From the NCBI RefSeq assembly GCF_018408855.1, contig NZ_AP024324.1, forward strand, positions 1-64,000: a stretch of 64,000 bases of DNA. The letters are read 5' to 3'. The notes under the pieces were generated by a model that saw nothing but the letters and a program-made list of their open reading frames with translations, was not told the DNA's origin and did not search any database. This stretch comes from Caballeronia sp. NK8. Lineage in GTDB: Bacteria > Pseudomonadota > Gammaproteobacteria > Burkholderiales > Burkholderiaceae. Of this stretch, positions 44,108-52,124 are shown piece after piece. Positions within the stretch are counted from its first letter, which is position 1, and each line of letters starts with the position of its first letter. Made by a program: the position numbers and the translations under genes.

Positions 44108-45657
44108 TGAACGGCGCCGAAAGTCTCGTCGCGACGCTGGTCGGGCAGGGCGTGGACATCTGCTTCGCCAATCCGGGCACGTCGGAGATGCATTTTCTCG
44201 CCGCGCTCGGCAACAATCCGAAGATGCGCAGCGTGCTGTGCCTCTTCGAAGGCGTGGCCACCGGCGCCGCCGATGGCTGGTACCGGATGAAGGACACGCC
44301 CGCGTCGACGCTGCTGCATCTCGGGCCGGGCCTGGCGAACGGACTTGCGAACATCCATAACGCGAAGCGCGCGTCGTCGGGCATGGTCAACGTCGTCGGC
44401 GAGCATTCGGTATCGCATCTCAGGTACGATCCGCCGCTGACCTCCGACATCGAAGGTCTGGCGCGGCCGCTGAGCCACTGGGTGCGCCGCGCGGAATCGC
44501 CGGACACTATCGCGTGGGATGCGGCGCAGGCTGTCTCGAAGGCGAGCGAGCATCCGGGACAGATCGCCACGCTGATCCTGCCCGGCGATACATCCTGGCA
44601 GACCGTGACCGCAACGCCCGCCGTGTTGCCGGTTCGCGCCGAAGCGCGCAAAGCGCCGTCCGCCGCGCGCATCGAGCACATCGCGCGCGCGCTGCGCTCG
44701 GGCGAGCCGGCGCTGATCGTCCTCGCGAACAAGGCGACGCGCGGCGCGGCCCTCGAGAAGGCGGGCCGCGTGGCCGCCGCCAGCAACGCCACGCTGGGCT
44801 CGCAGTTCTTCACCGCGCGCATCGAACGCGGCGCGGGCCGGGTGCCGCTCGCGCGCATTCCGTATGCGGTCGCGCAGGCCACGGCGTTCCTCGAGGACTT
44901 CAGGCACATCATCACCGTCGAGACGCGCGAGCCGGTGGCCTTCTTCGCGTATCCAGACAAGCCGAGCCTGCTCAAGGCGGAAGGCACGCTCGTGCATACG
45001 CTCGTCGAAGCCGATGAGGATAGCGAACTTGCTTTCGACATGCTCTTGCAGGCACTCGGCGCGAGCGGCGCGGCGCCCGTTCTCCAGCCGCGCATCGAGA
45101 CGCGGAAGCCGACCGGCGCGCTCAACCCGACGAGCATCGCTCACGCACTGGCCGCGGCGTTGCCCGAGCATTGCATCGTCGTGGACGAGTCGCTGACGAC
45201 GGGGCGCGAGTCGATGAGCCTGACGATGGGCGCGCTGCCGCACGATCTCATCAACAACATGGGCGGCTCGATCGGTTATGCGACGCCCGTCGCTACCGGC
45301 GCGGCGCTCGCGTGTCCCGACCGGCGCGTGTTCTGCATGGTCGGCGACGGCAGCGCGATGTACACCATTCAGTCGCTCTGGACGCAGGCGCGCGAGGGGC
45401 TGAACGTGACGACCATCATCTTCGCGAACAACAGCTACGCGATCCTGAAGGCGGAGTACGCCAACATGGGCGCGGGCGCGCCGGGTGAACGCGCGCTCTC
45501 GATGATCGATATCGACAAGCCGAGCATCGACTGGCTCGCGATGGCGAAGAGCATGGGCGTGCCGGCCGTGGCCGTCGAGACGGCGGAGAGTTTCCACAAG
45601 GCGTTGGTCGATTCGGCGCGCGAGCCGGGTCCGAGTTTGATTGAGGTCAGGCTTTAA
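44107..45657 (+). CDS. Thiamine-diphosphate enzyme, acetolactate synthase/benzoylformate decarboxylase-like
   Basis: A 516-residue TPP enzyme. The catalytic Glu is E48 in CLFEGVATGAADG, and the Mg/TPP-binding motif is VGDGSAMYTIQ to FANN. The central domain is not strongly FAD-like, so a decarboxylase or carboligase on a 2-oxo acid is as likely as acetolactate synthesis. It may act on the 2-oxo acid released by the aldolase. It is translationally coupled to the aldolase. Confidence 0.82.
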   Translation: MNGAESLVATLVGQGVDICFANPGTSEMHFLAALGNNPKMRSVLCLFEGVATGAADGWYRMKDTPASTLLHLGPGLANGLANIHNAKRASSGMVNVVGEHSVSHLRYDPPLTSDIEGLARPLSHWVRRAESPDTIAWDAAQAVSKASEHPGQIATLILPGDTSWQTVTATPAVLPVRAEARKAPSAARIEHIARALRSGEPALIVLANKATRGAALEKAGRVAAASNATLGSQFFTARIERGAGRVPLARIPYAVAQATAFLEDFRHIITVETREPVAFFAYPDKPSLLKAEGTLVHTLVEADEDSELAFDMLLQALGASGAAPVLQPRIETRKPTGALNPTSIAHALAAALPEHCIVVDESLTTGRESMSLTMGALPHDLINNMGGSIGYATPVATGAALACPDRRVFCMVGDGSAMYTIQSLWTQAREGLNVTTIIFANNSYAILKAEYANMGAGAPGERALSMIDIDKPSIDWLAMAKSMGVPAVAVETAESFHKALVDSAREPGPSLIEVRL

Positions 45658-45688
45658 TCAGAAAAGCTAAGCAAAAGGAGTAAAAACC

Positions 45689-46573
45689 ATGACAACGACG
45701 CAGACGACCTTGCGCGTCAACCTGGCCGACTACGCGGTGACCAAAGCGATGCGCGAAGGCCGCGTGCGCTCGGACCTCGTGACGCTCGACTACTGCGGTC
45801 CGACGCCCGCGCACAACGGTTTCAAGGCGATGGTGCGCGAGAGCAGGTTCGACGCCGGTGAACTCGCGATCGTCACGTTCCTGCAGGCGAAGGCGTACGG
45901 AAAGCCGTACGTGCTGTTGCCGACGCCGATTTCCGGACGTTTTCAGCATCACTGCGCCGGGTACAACATCGATTTCGGTCATCTCGATCCGAAGGACATC
46001 GAAGGCAAGCAGGTCGGCGTGCGGACTTACACGCAAACGACCGCGCTGTGGATTCGCGGCATCCTGCGCCACGAATACGGAGTCGATCTCGACAAGGTCA
46101 CATGGATGACGCTGGGCGACGGCCACCTCGCCGAGTACAGCGATCCGCAGAACTGCCAGCGCTTGCCGGCGGGTTCGTCGATTCCGCAGATGATGCTCGA
46201 CGGGCAACTCGCGGCCGCGCTGCTCGGCGAGGACATGCCGAAGGACGAGCGCGTTCGCACGCTCGTCCCCGACGCGCATGCCGCCGCGAAGGACTGGTTC
46301 TCGCGTACCGGCGTGGTGCCGATCAACCATATGTTCGTGGTGCACGAGAAGCTGTCGAAGGAGCGGCCCGATATCGTTCGCGAACTGTATCGGATGATCG
46401 TCGAGAGCCGTGCGAGCGCGGAGAGCGTGCCTGCGGTGTTTCCGCCGATCGGGCTTGAGGCGAACCGGAAAGGGCTGCAACTGGCGGTTGACTGGGCGCT
46501 CGATCAGAAGATCATTCCGCGCCGCCTGTCCGTCGACGAACTGTTCGACGATGTCACCGGTTCGCTCGGATAA
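45689..46573 (+). CDS. 4,5-dihydroxyphthalate decarboxylase-like protein 2
   Basis: A 294-residue protein of the same PBP-like fold as the one at 40342 (GHLDPKDIEGKQVGVRTYTQTTALW) but divergent in sequence and shorter. It has no signal peptide. AAAAGGAG precedes the ATG. Two distant members in one operon suggest either two decarboxylation steps or two substrates. Confidence 0.75.
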   Translation: MTTTQTTLRVNLADYAVTKAMREGRVRSDLVTLDYCGPTPAHNGFKAMVRESRFDAGELAIVTFLQAKAYGKPYVLLPTPISGRFQHHCAGYNIDFGHLDPKDIEGKQVGVRTYTQTTALWIRGILRHEYGVDLDKVTWMTLGDGHLAEYSDPQNCQRLPAGSSIPQMMLDGQLAAALLGEDMPKDERVRTLVPDAHAAAKDWFSRTGVVPINHMFVVHEKLSKERPDIVRELYRMIVESRASAESVPAVFPPIGLEANRKGLQLAVDWALDQKIIPRRLSVDELFDDVTGSLG

Positions 46574-46582
46574 GCGCCAGGA

Positions 46583-47833
46583 ATGACGCCTTCACGCGAT
46601 TCGTCATCGTCGTCCGTGGAGGCGCGCATCGATGGAACCGCGCTGCTTCGCCACGCGCCGCTGACGCGATTTCTCATTGCTCGCTTCGGGTCGATTTCGG
46701 CGCAGCAGATGCTGATGCTGGCAATCAGCTGGCACATGTACGACCTGACGTCGAGCGCGTGGGATCTGGGCCTGGTCGGGCTCTTTCAGTTCGTCCCCGG
46801 GCTTGCCACGACGCTCGTCGCTGGACATTGCGCCGACCGGATGCATCGCGGACGGATGGTCGCGGCCTGTCTCGCGGTGCAGGCCGTCATCGCGACGCTG
46901 CTTGTCATCGCGACGCTCGGGCATGCCATGACCCGCGACGTGCTGCTCGGGCTGTCGCTCGCGCTCGGCGCGATCCGGCCGTTTCAGATAGCGGGGCAGC
47001 AGGCGCTCCTGCCGATGCTCGTTCCGCAGAAACTGCTCGCGCGATCGATGGCGCTCGGCACCGTGGTTCAGCAAACGTCCGTCATCGCCGGTCCCGCGAT
47101 GGGCGGGATGCTGTTCGCGGTCAGTGTGATCGCCGTCTATCTGACCAGCGCGGTGCTCTTCTGCATCAGCGCCGTGATGTATGCATGGGTCCGTTACGAC
47201 TACGTTCCGCCGCCGCGTGAACCTGTCACGGCGAATACGATTCTCGCGGGACTGCGTTTCATCTGGGGCAATCCGCTGTTGCTCGGCGGCATCTCGCTCG
47301 ATCTGTTTGCGGTGCTGTTCGGCGGCGCTACCGCGTTGCTGCCGGTCTACGCGAAACAGATTCTGCATGTCGGGCCGCAAGGCCTCGGGTTGCTGCGTTC
47401 CGCGCCGGCGGTGGGTGCGCTATGCGTCGGTCTCTTTCTCTCCCGACGCGCCATCGTCAGCGGAGTCGGCAAGAAGCTGCTGATTGCCGTCGCCATTTAC
47501 GGATTCGCCATCGTCGGCTTCGGACTGTCCCGGTCGTTTTCGGTCTCGCTGTTGCTGCTGGCGATTTCGGGCGGCGCCGACACGATCAGCGTGATCGTAC
47601 GGCAGACGCTCGTTCAACTGGAAACGCCGGATCGCATGCGCGGACGGGTCGCCGCCGTGAACACGCTGTTCATCGGCGCGAGCAATCAGCTCGGCGAATT
47701 CGAGTCCGGCCTGACGGCTGCGTCGTTCGGGGTCGTGGGTTCGGTGGTCGTCGGAGGCTGCGCGACGATACTCGTCAGCCTCGCATGGAGTCGTCTGTTC
47801 AAGCCGCTCGCGAGACGCGATGCGTTGCACTGA
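46583..47833 (+). CDS. MFS transporter, MFS_3/EntS-like
   Basis: A 416-residue protein with about 12 membrane spans of the EntS-like exporter type (GLFQFVPGLATTLVAGHCADRMHRGRM between helices 2 and 3). It begins 9 bp after the decarboxylase-like gene and ends the operon. It may export a toxic intermediate. Import of the substrate is more likely to be done by the TctABC system. Confidence 0.82.
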   Translation: MTPSRDSSSSSVEARIDGTALLRHAPLTRFLIARFGSISAQQMLMLAISWHMYDLTSSAWDLGLVGLFQFVPGLATTLVAGHCADRMHRGRMVAACLAVQAVIATLLVIATLGHAMTRDVLLGLSLALGAIRPFQIAGQQALLPMLVPQKLLARSMALGTVVQQTSVIAGPAMGGMLFAVSVIAVYLTSAVLFCISAVMYAWVRYDYVPPPREPVTANTILAGLRFIWGNPLLLGGISLDLFAVLFGGATALLPVYAKQILHVGPQGLGLLRSAPAVGALCVGLFLSRRAIVSGVGKKLLIAVAIYGFAIVGFGLSRSFSVSLLLLAISGGADTISVIVRQTLVQLETPDRMRGRVAAVNTLFIGASNQLGEFESGLTAASFGVVGSVVVGGCATILVSLAWSRLFKPLARRDALH

Positions 47834-47838
47834 ATGAC

Positions 47839-47881
47839 TTGAGGGTTTCGTTAAGGCATCGGCAATTGATCTCAATGGACC
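47839..47881 (+). promoter_or_regulatory. 43-bp LysR-type operator, site D
   Basis: TTGAGG-GTTT-CGTTAA, then TCAATGGACC 21 bp after the TTAA. It starts 6 bp after the MFS stop codon and lies 50 bp before two tiny overlapping open frames. Its first element is the least well conserved of the five. Confidence 0.45.
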
Positions 47882-47930
47882 GAAGCAGCGATGACCCCGA
47901 TGATGACGGTAAGCCTTCCCGGAGTTGATC

Positions 47931-48047
47931 ATGCGAGTCTGGACCTTGAACCTGCTGCGGCGATGCAAGTCATCGCTTGGAGTGCTGAGCGATATTCACG
48001 GCTTCGTCGATTTGAGCGGCGCTCAGCGTAATGCGAGACGGTCATGA
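47931..48047 (+). CDS. Possible tiny ORF downstream of site D
   Basis: A 38-codon frame (MRVWTLNLLRRCKSSLGVLS at the start) with GGAG six bases before the ATG. Its TGA overlaps the ATG of the next frame (ATGA), the hallmark of coupled genes. No family is recognised. It may be a leader peptide or a remnant. Confidence 0.3.
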   Translation: MRVWTLNLLRRCKSSLGVLSDIHGFVDLSGAQRNARRS

Positions 48048-48280
48048 GACAGCCGACCACATCGCTTCGATATCTCGTGCATGACTGGCTCGGCGCCGTC
48101 GAGAGCATGCGTGTCAGCAGGCCGGCTCGCTCGCAGCGCATGCCATGGCGCGCCGTTCGTATCGAAGTCGCGCGCTCGTCCGCTGCTTTTGCGATCGTCT
48201 TCTTCCGCCATGGCGATGGGTCATGGTGCATCTATCCACCCGCGACCTTTCCGCCCGCGACGAGATTGTTCAGAACATAG
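48044..48280 (+). CDS. Small hypothetical protein coupled to the preceding ORF
   Basis: A 78-residue protein with the pattern MRQPTTSLRYLVHDWLGA and then VRIEVARSSAAFAIVFFRHGDGSWCIYPP, a beta-rich middle that resembles small Burkholderia hypothetical proteins I recall. It overlaps the frame before it by 4 bases. The function is unknown. Confidence 0.45.
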   Translation: MRQPTTSLRYLVHDWLGAVESMRVSRPARSQRMPWRAVRIEVARSSAAFAIVFFRHGDGSWCIYPPATFPPATRLFRT

Positions 48281-48373
48281 CATCCCTGAATTGTTGCGAC
48301 GCACACTCTTCATGCCTTGATAACTAGGCGTTTTCCCCTAGTATCCCTGTAAGGATTACTGGGAGGCGCTGAC

Positions 48374-48637
48374 ATGAAAGCGTTCATCAAAGCAGTCGTT
48401 GCATTGGTCTTTGCGGCGCCGGTCGTTTCGTACGCTCAGGGAGACGGCCAGTCCCTTACGCGCGCGCAAGTCCGCGCGGATCTCGTTCAGGCCGAAAAAT
48501 CCGGCTACAGCCCAACCGCATGGGCCGACTTCCCGGATGGCGAAGTACAGGCCGCGAAATTCCGGCTGGCATCGCAGAAGGCGGCTGCGGCGAAAGCATC
48601 CGGCCGTACGTCACAGCCCGGTGATATCGCCCGGTAG
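48374..48637 (+). CDS. DUF4148-domain secreted protein
   Basis: An 87-residue protein with a Sec signal (cleavage after VSYAQ) and the DUF4148 pattern LTRAQVRADLVQAEKSGYSP near residue 30. These small periplasmic proteins are abundant in Burkholderia, and no molecular role is known. GGGAGG precedes the ATG. Confidence 0.88.
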   Translation: MKAFIKAVVALVFAAPVVSYAQGDGQSLTRAQVRADLVQAEKSGYSPTAWADFPDGEVQAAKFRLASQKAAAAKASGRTSQPGDIAR

Positions 48638-48644
48638 CGGCCGC

Positions 48645-49439
48645 TCAGGGCACGCGTATGAACGGGTTGTTCAGCAGGGGCGAATCCTGAAAGCGACTCG
48701 GCGCGTTTTCACGAAGGAACTGCTGAATCTGGCTCGACGTGCGCGACACCTTGATCTCGCTGATCATCGACAAGGTCGCGCCGGGCGGGATCGTCACGCT
48801 CTGGTTGATCAGCGGATTGAAGCCCACGAAACTGACGACGGGAAAAATCGTGACCTCGCCGAACGAGTTCTGCGGCGCTGGCAGAATTTCCGTGATCGAA
48901 CGATTCGTGATGACGGCCACCGTCGTGCCGACGATATCCAGCCCGCTGTAATCCGGCACTTCGAGATTCGACTGACTCGGTTTATAGCCGAGACCGCTCA
49001 TCCATAGCTGCACGGGCGCATTGCTCTTGTTCTGGATGTCGACCTTTTCGGTCAAGCGGGATCTGAGCGTTCCGGCGGTGTCGCCGTCGACGGTATAGAC
49101 GATGCCGCCCAGCACCGTGCCTGAAAGGGCGCCTGTGCCGTAACCCAGAATAGGGCCTTGCGCGTGTATCTGATTGGTCGTGACATGCGCGTCCGCGTGC
49201 ATGTGTCCGAGGTCGATAAAGGTCGAAGGGCCGGATGGATAGATCAGGATTCGCCGGCCGTCGACGTTCCATTCGAGCGTTCGGACGAGCTGCACGGGAT
49301 CGCTCGGCAGATTCAGGTTATAGATAGGATCGTCGCGCGTGACGGTGAGCGTCGAGTTGTTGTTCGAGGTGCTCACGGCGTCGGCCAGTGCGAGGGCGGG
49401 AATGGCCAACAGGGCCAGAAGAATCGTTAGCGCGCGCAT
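48645..49439 (-). CDS. Secreted protein, unknown
   Basis: A 264-residue protein with a signal peptide (MRALTILLALLAIPALALA) and a mature part rich in beta-forming residues and Asn/Ser. No family is recognised. The ATG at 49439 has a perfect GGAGGT site; the ATG at 49451 lacks one. It is convergent with the DUF4148 gene. Confidence 0.65.
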   Translation of the reverse strand: MRALTILLALLAIPALALADAVSTSNNNSTLTVTRDDPIYNLNLPSDPVQLVRTLEWNVDGRRILIYPSGPSTFIDLGHMHADAHVTTNQIHAQGPILGYGTGALSGTVLGGIVYTVDGDTAGTLRSRLTEKVDIQNKSNAPVQLWMSGLGYKPSQSNLEVPDYSGLDIVGTTVAVITNRSITEILPAPQNSFGEVTIFPVVSFVGFNPLINQSVTIPPGATLSMISEIKVSRTSSQIQQFLRENAPSRFQDSPLLNNPFIRVP

Positions 49440-49707
49440 GGCAACCTCCATCGACCTGTTCCAAACGAAACGTTAGTACACCGATGGCAAACTGCAAGGT
49501 GAGCGCGAATCAGTCCGATCGTGCGTGAGTTTTTGATGCCCTTGCAAGCGGTTTGGCACGAACGTCCGTCGCGCGCTCTGAATGCGGTTTGACAGAGTCT
49601 GGACTAGTCCAATCAAACGGCCTAAGTTCGAAGTGCGTACGCATTCACTTGACGTCGTGCCGGGGCGGGGCGTGCGCGAGTGTGGCATTTCCTCTGGGGA
49701 GGTCATC

Positions 49708-50835
49708 ATGCCGCAATGCATGCATGCTCACGGGCCGTCTCGCCGCATGTTCCTGTGCTGTAGTGCGTCGGCGACTTTCAGCGCACTCATCGGCACACTC
49801 CTGAGCTCTTCATCCGTCGCCACAGCCCAGCCCCTCGCGAGCGACGTACCCACGGTCGACCGCGTTGCGCTGCGGGTGGTCACGGATAGCTACCAACTGG
49901 CGATCGCGCCGAGCGGAAGGACAGGCAACGTCGAAGTGACGCGCTTCGGCATGCCGCCGGCAGGCAAATCGTTGCTAGGCGAGTTTGGTTTGTCCATGCA
50001 CGTCGAATCGAACGGCAATGGCGAGACGCGCAACATGCTGATCGATTTCGGATTCACGTCGGAGACGCTGGAGAACAACTTGTCCATGCTGGGCATTGCC
50101 CCGGAACGGCTCGACGCACTCGTTCTGAGCCACGGTCACTACGACCACTTCGGCGGGCTCGCGGGATTTCTACAGCACAACCAGCGCAGGCTTCGACCCG
50201 ACCTGCCGTTGTATCTGGGCGGCGAAGAGGCGTTCTGCACGCGCGAGTGGACGGCCGGCAAGATCGAAGATTTCGGCGCGATCGATCGTCGCGCGTTGAC
50301 AGCCGCCAGGATCAAGGTCTTCAGCACCGAAGCGCCGTCGATCATCGCCGATCACGGTTTCACCACGGGAAGGATACCGACCGCATCGTTCGAACAGGTG
50401 ATGTCGCCGAGCCGCATGCATGTGGGCACCAAGGATGGCATCGGCTGCTTTCCGGACAAGCTCGCGACCGAAAAGCAAAGCGTGCAGGTCATCCCCGATG
50501 ATTTCCAGCATGAGTTAGCGACATGCTTCAACGTGAAGGGGCGCGGTCTGGTTGTGATTACCTCGTGTAGCCATCGCGGCGTGATCAACACGGTCCGGCG
50601 CGCGATGGAGGTTTCTGGCGTCCAGAAAGTGCATGCGGTGGCGGGAGGATTTCATCTGGCGCCGCAAAAGGAAGAGTACGTCAGGCAAACCGTCGCTGCG
50701 CTGAGGGACGTCGATCCTGACTACATCATTCCGATGCACTGCTCCGGAGAAACGTTCGCCCAGATCCTGCAGAAAGAGATGCCCGACAGGTTCATTCGTT
50801 CATACACGGGAAGCCGGTACGTTTTCGGCGCATAG
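49708..50835 (+). CDS. Exported MBL-fold metallo-hydrolase
   Basis: A 375-residue metallo-beta-lactamase-fold protein with a Tat-like signal (SRRMFLCCSAS). The metal motif is SHGHYDHFGGL (H142, H144, D146, H147). It resembles dihydropteroate-pathway MJ0301-like hydrolases. The ATG at 49708 follows GGGGAGG; the frame from 49582 extends into the upstream spacer. It is probably followed in the same transcript by the cupin. Confidence 0.8.
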   Translation: MPQCMHAHGPSRRMFLCCSASATFSALIGTLLSSSSVATAQPLASDVPTVDRVALRVVTDSYQLAIAPSGRTGNVEVTRFGMPPAGKSLLGEFGLSMHVESNGNGETRNMLIDFGFTSETLENNLSMLGIAPERLDALVLSHGHYDHFGGLAGFLQHNQRRLRPDLPLYLGGEEAFCTREWTAGKIEDFGAIDRRALTAARIKVFSTEAPSIIADHGFTTGRIPTASFEQVMSPSRMHVGTKDGIGCFPDKLATEKQSVQVIPDDFQHELATCFNVKGRGLVVITSCSHRGVINTVRRAMEVSGVQKVHAVAGGFHLAPQKEEYVRQTVAALRDVDPDYIIPMHCSGETFAQILQKEMPDRFIRSYTGSRYVFGA

Positions 50836-50919
50836 TAGAACGTCGGCAATGCGTAGTTTTTGCCGCGTCTATTAGCGTATTTCCTTTTGATCGCCCGGCT
50901 GTCGCTCAAGGAGTTGACG

Positions 50920-51321
50920 ATGAAACTGATCTCAGGCATCGCTACGGCGCTGTTGGTCGCGGCGGCGGGGTCGTCCCTGCAGCCGGCGAATGCGCAGTCT
51001 TCTGGAATCCATCGCACGGACCTCGTCAAGCAGGACCTGAGCGCGCCGGGTCGTGAAGGCATACAGGTCAAGGTCGACTTCGATCCTGGTGCGTTTGCCG
51101 CCAGACATTCGCATCCGGGTGAAGAGATCGCCTATGTACTGCAAGGCACCCTGGAGTATCGGCTCGATGACCGGCCGCCCGTGACCCTGAAGGCCGGCGA
51201 CGCGCTTTTCATTCCGGCGGGGACCGTTCACTCGGCAAGAAACGTCGGCGACGGCAATGCATCCGAACTGGCAACGTACATCGTCAGGAAGGGCGAACCG
51301 CTGGTCGTGCCGGCGCACTAG
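50920..51321 (+). CDS. Secreted cupin-domain protein
   Basis: A 133-residue protein: signal peptide to about residue 25 (PANAQ), then a single cupin barrel. Cupin motif 1 is RHSHPGEEIAYVLQGTLEY and motif 2 is PAGTVHSARN. The metal ligands H, H, E and H are in place. AAGGAG precedes the ATG. Its neighbours, an MBL hydrolase and an SDR, suggest a small catabolic or detoxifying unit. Confidence 0.85.
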   Translation: MKLISGIATALLVAAAGSSLQPANAQSSGIHRTDLVKQDLSAPGREGIQVKVDFDPGAFAARHSHPGEEIAYVLQGTLEYRLDDRPPVTLKAGDALFIPAGTVHSARNVGDGNASELATYIVRKGEPLVVPAH

Positions 51322-51356
51322 CCTGAAATCAGCCGTCGACATGCGGAGACAACACG

Positions 51357-52103
51357 ATGCTATTGAAAGACGTACTCGCGGTAGTGACCGGCGGCAGCAG
51401 TGGCATAGGCCTTGCCGCCGCCGAACGATTCGTGTCCGAAGGCGCGCGTGTGGTGATCAGCGGGCGTGATGCGGAGAAACTGCGACGCGCCGCAGAGATG
51501 CTCGGCGAGCACGCGCTGCCTGTCGTTGCGGACGCCGCCAGCACGAACGATATGAAACGGCTCTATGAGCACGCCGCGGACCACTTCCAGCGCAAGGTGA
51601 ATGTGGTGGTCGCCAATGCCGGCATTTCCCGGCAAACGCCGGTGCGCGATACATCGCTGGAGCAATTCTCCGATGTGTTCGACACCAACGTCGGCGGAGT
51701 CTATGTCACCGTGCGCGAGGCGCTGCCGTTTCTAGCGCGTCCGGCATCGATCATTCTCGTCGCGTCGCTCGCGGCCGGTCAGGGCACAAAAAACTTCTCG
51801 GCGTACTGCGCGTCGAAGGCGGCCGTCGTGTCGCTTGCAAAGAGTTTCGCGGCAGAGTTCGTCGAATCCGGCATACGCGTCAACAGCATTTCACCGGGCG
51901 TCGCCAACACGCCGATTTTCGATAGCCTGGGCATGTCGGAAGCGCAACTACTGGACTGGTCGAACGTGATTCCGATGAAGCGGCCCGCCGAGCCCGCTGA
52001 AATCGCGGCGGCCATGCTTTTCCTCGCGTCCGATGCATCGCGCTACATGACCGGCGCGGACCTTGCCGTCGACGGTGGCATGTCAGGCATCAGTCCGTTC
52101 TGA
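51357..52103 (+). CDS. SDR-family oxidoreductase
   Basis: A 248-residue short-chain dehydrogenase. The NAD(P) motif is TGGSSGIG near residue 11, and the catalytic Tyr-Lys pair is in YCASKAA near residue 142. Its specific substrate is not evident. It follows the cupin by 36 bp. Confidence 0.9.
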   Translation: MLLKDVLAVVTGGSSGIGLAAAERFVSEGARVVISGRDAEKLRRAAEMLGEHALPVVADAASTNDMKRLYEHAADHFQRKVNVVVANAGISRQTPVRDTSLEQFSDVFDTNVGGVYVTVREALPFLARPASIILVASLAAGQGTKNFSAYCASKAAVVSLAKSFAAEFVESGIRVNSISPGVANTPIFDSLGMSEAQLLDWSNVIPMKRPAEPAEIAAAMLFLASDASRYMTGADLAVDGGMSGISPF

Positions 52104-52124
52104 TGCCATCGTCGAGGCAATTTT

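Noticed and set aside
48870..48895. A further GCGCTGGCAGAATTTC match
   Set aside because: It lies inside the coding region of the secreted protein on the other strand, with no operator nearby; probably chance.
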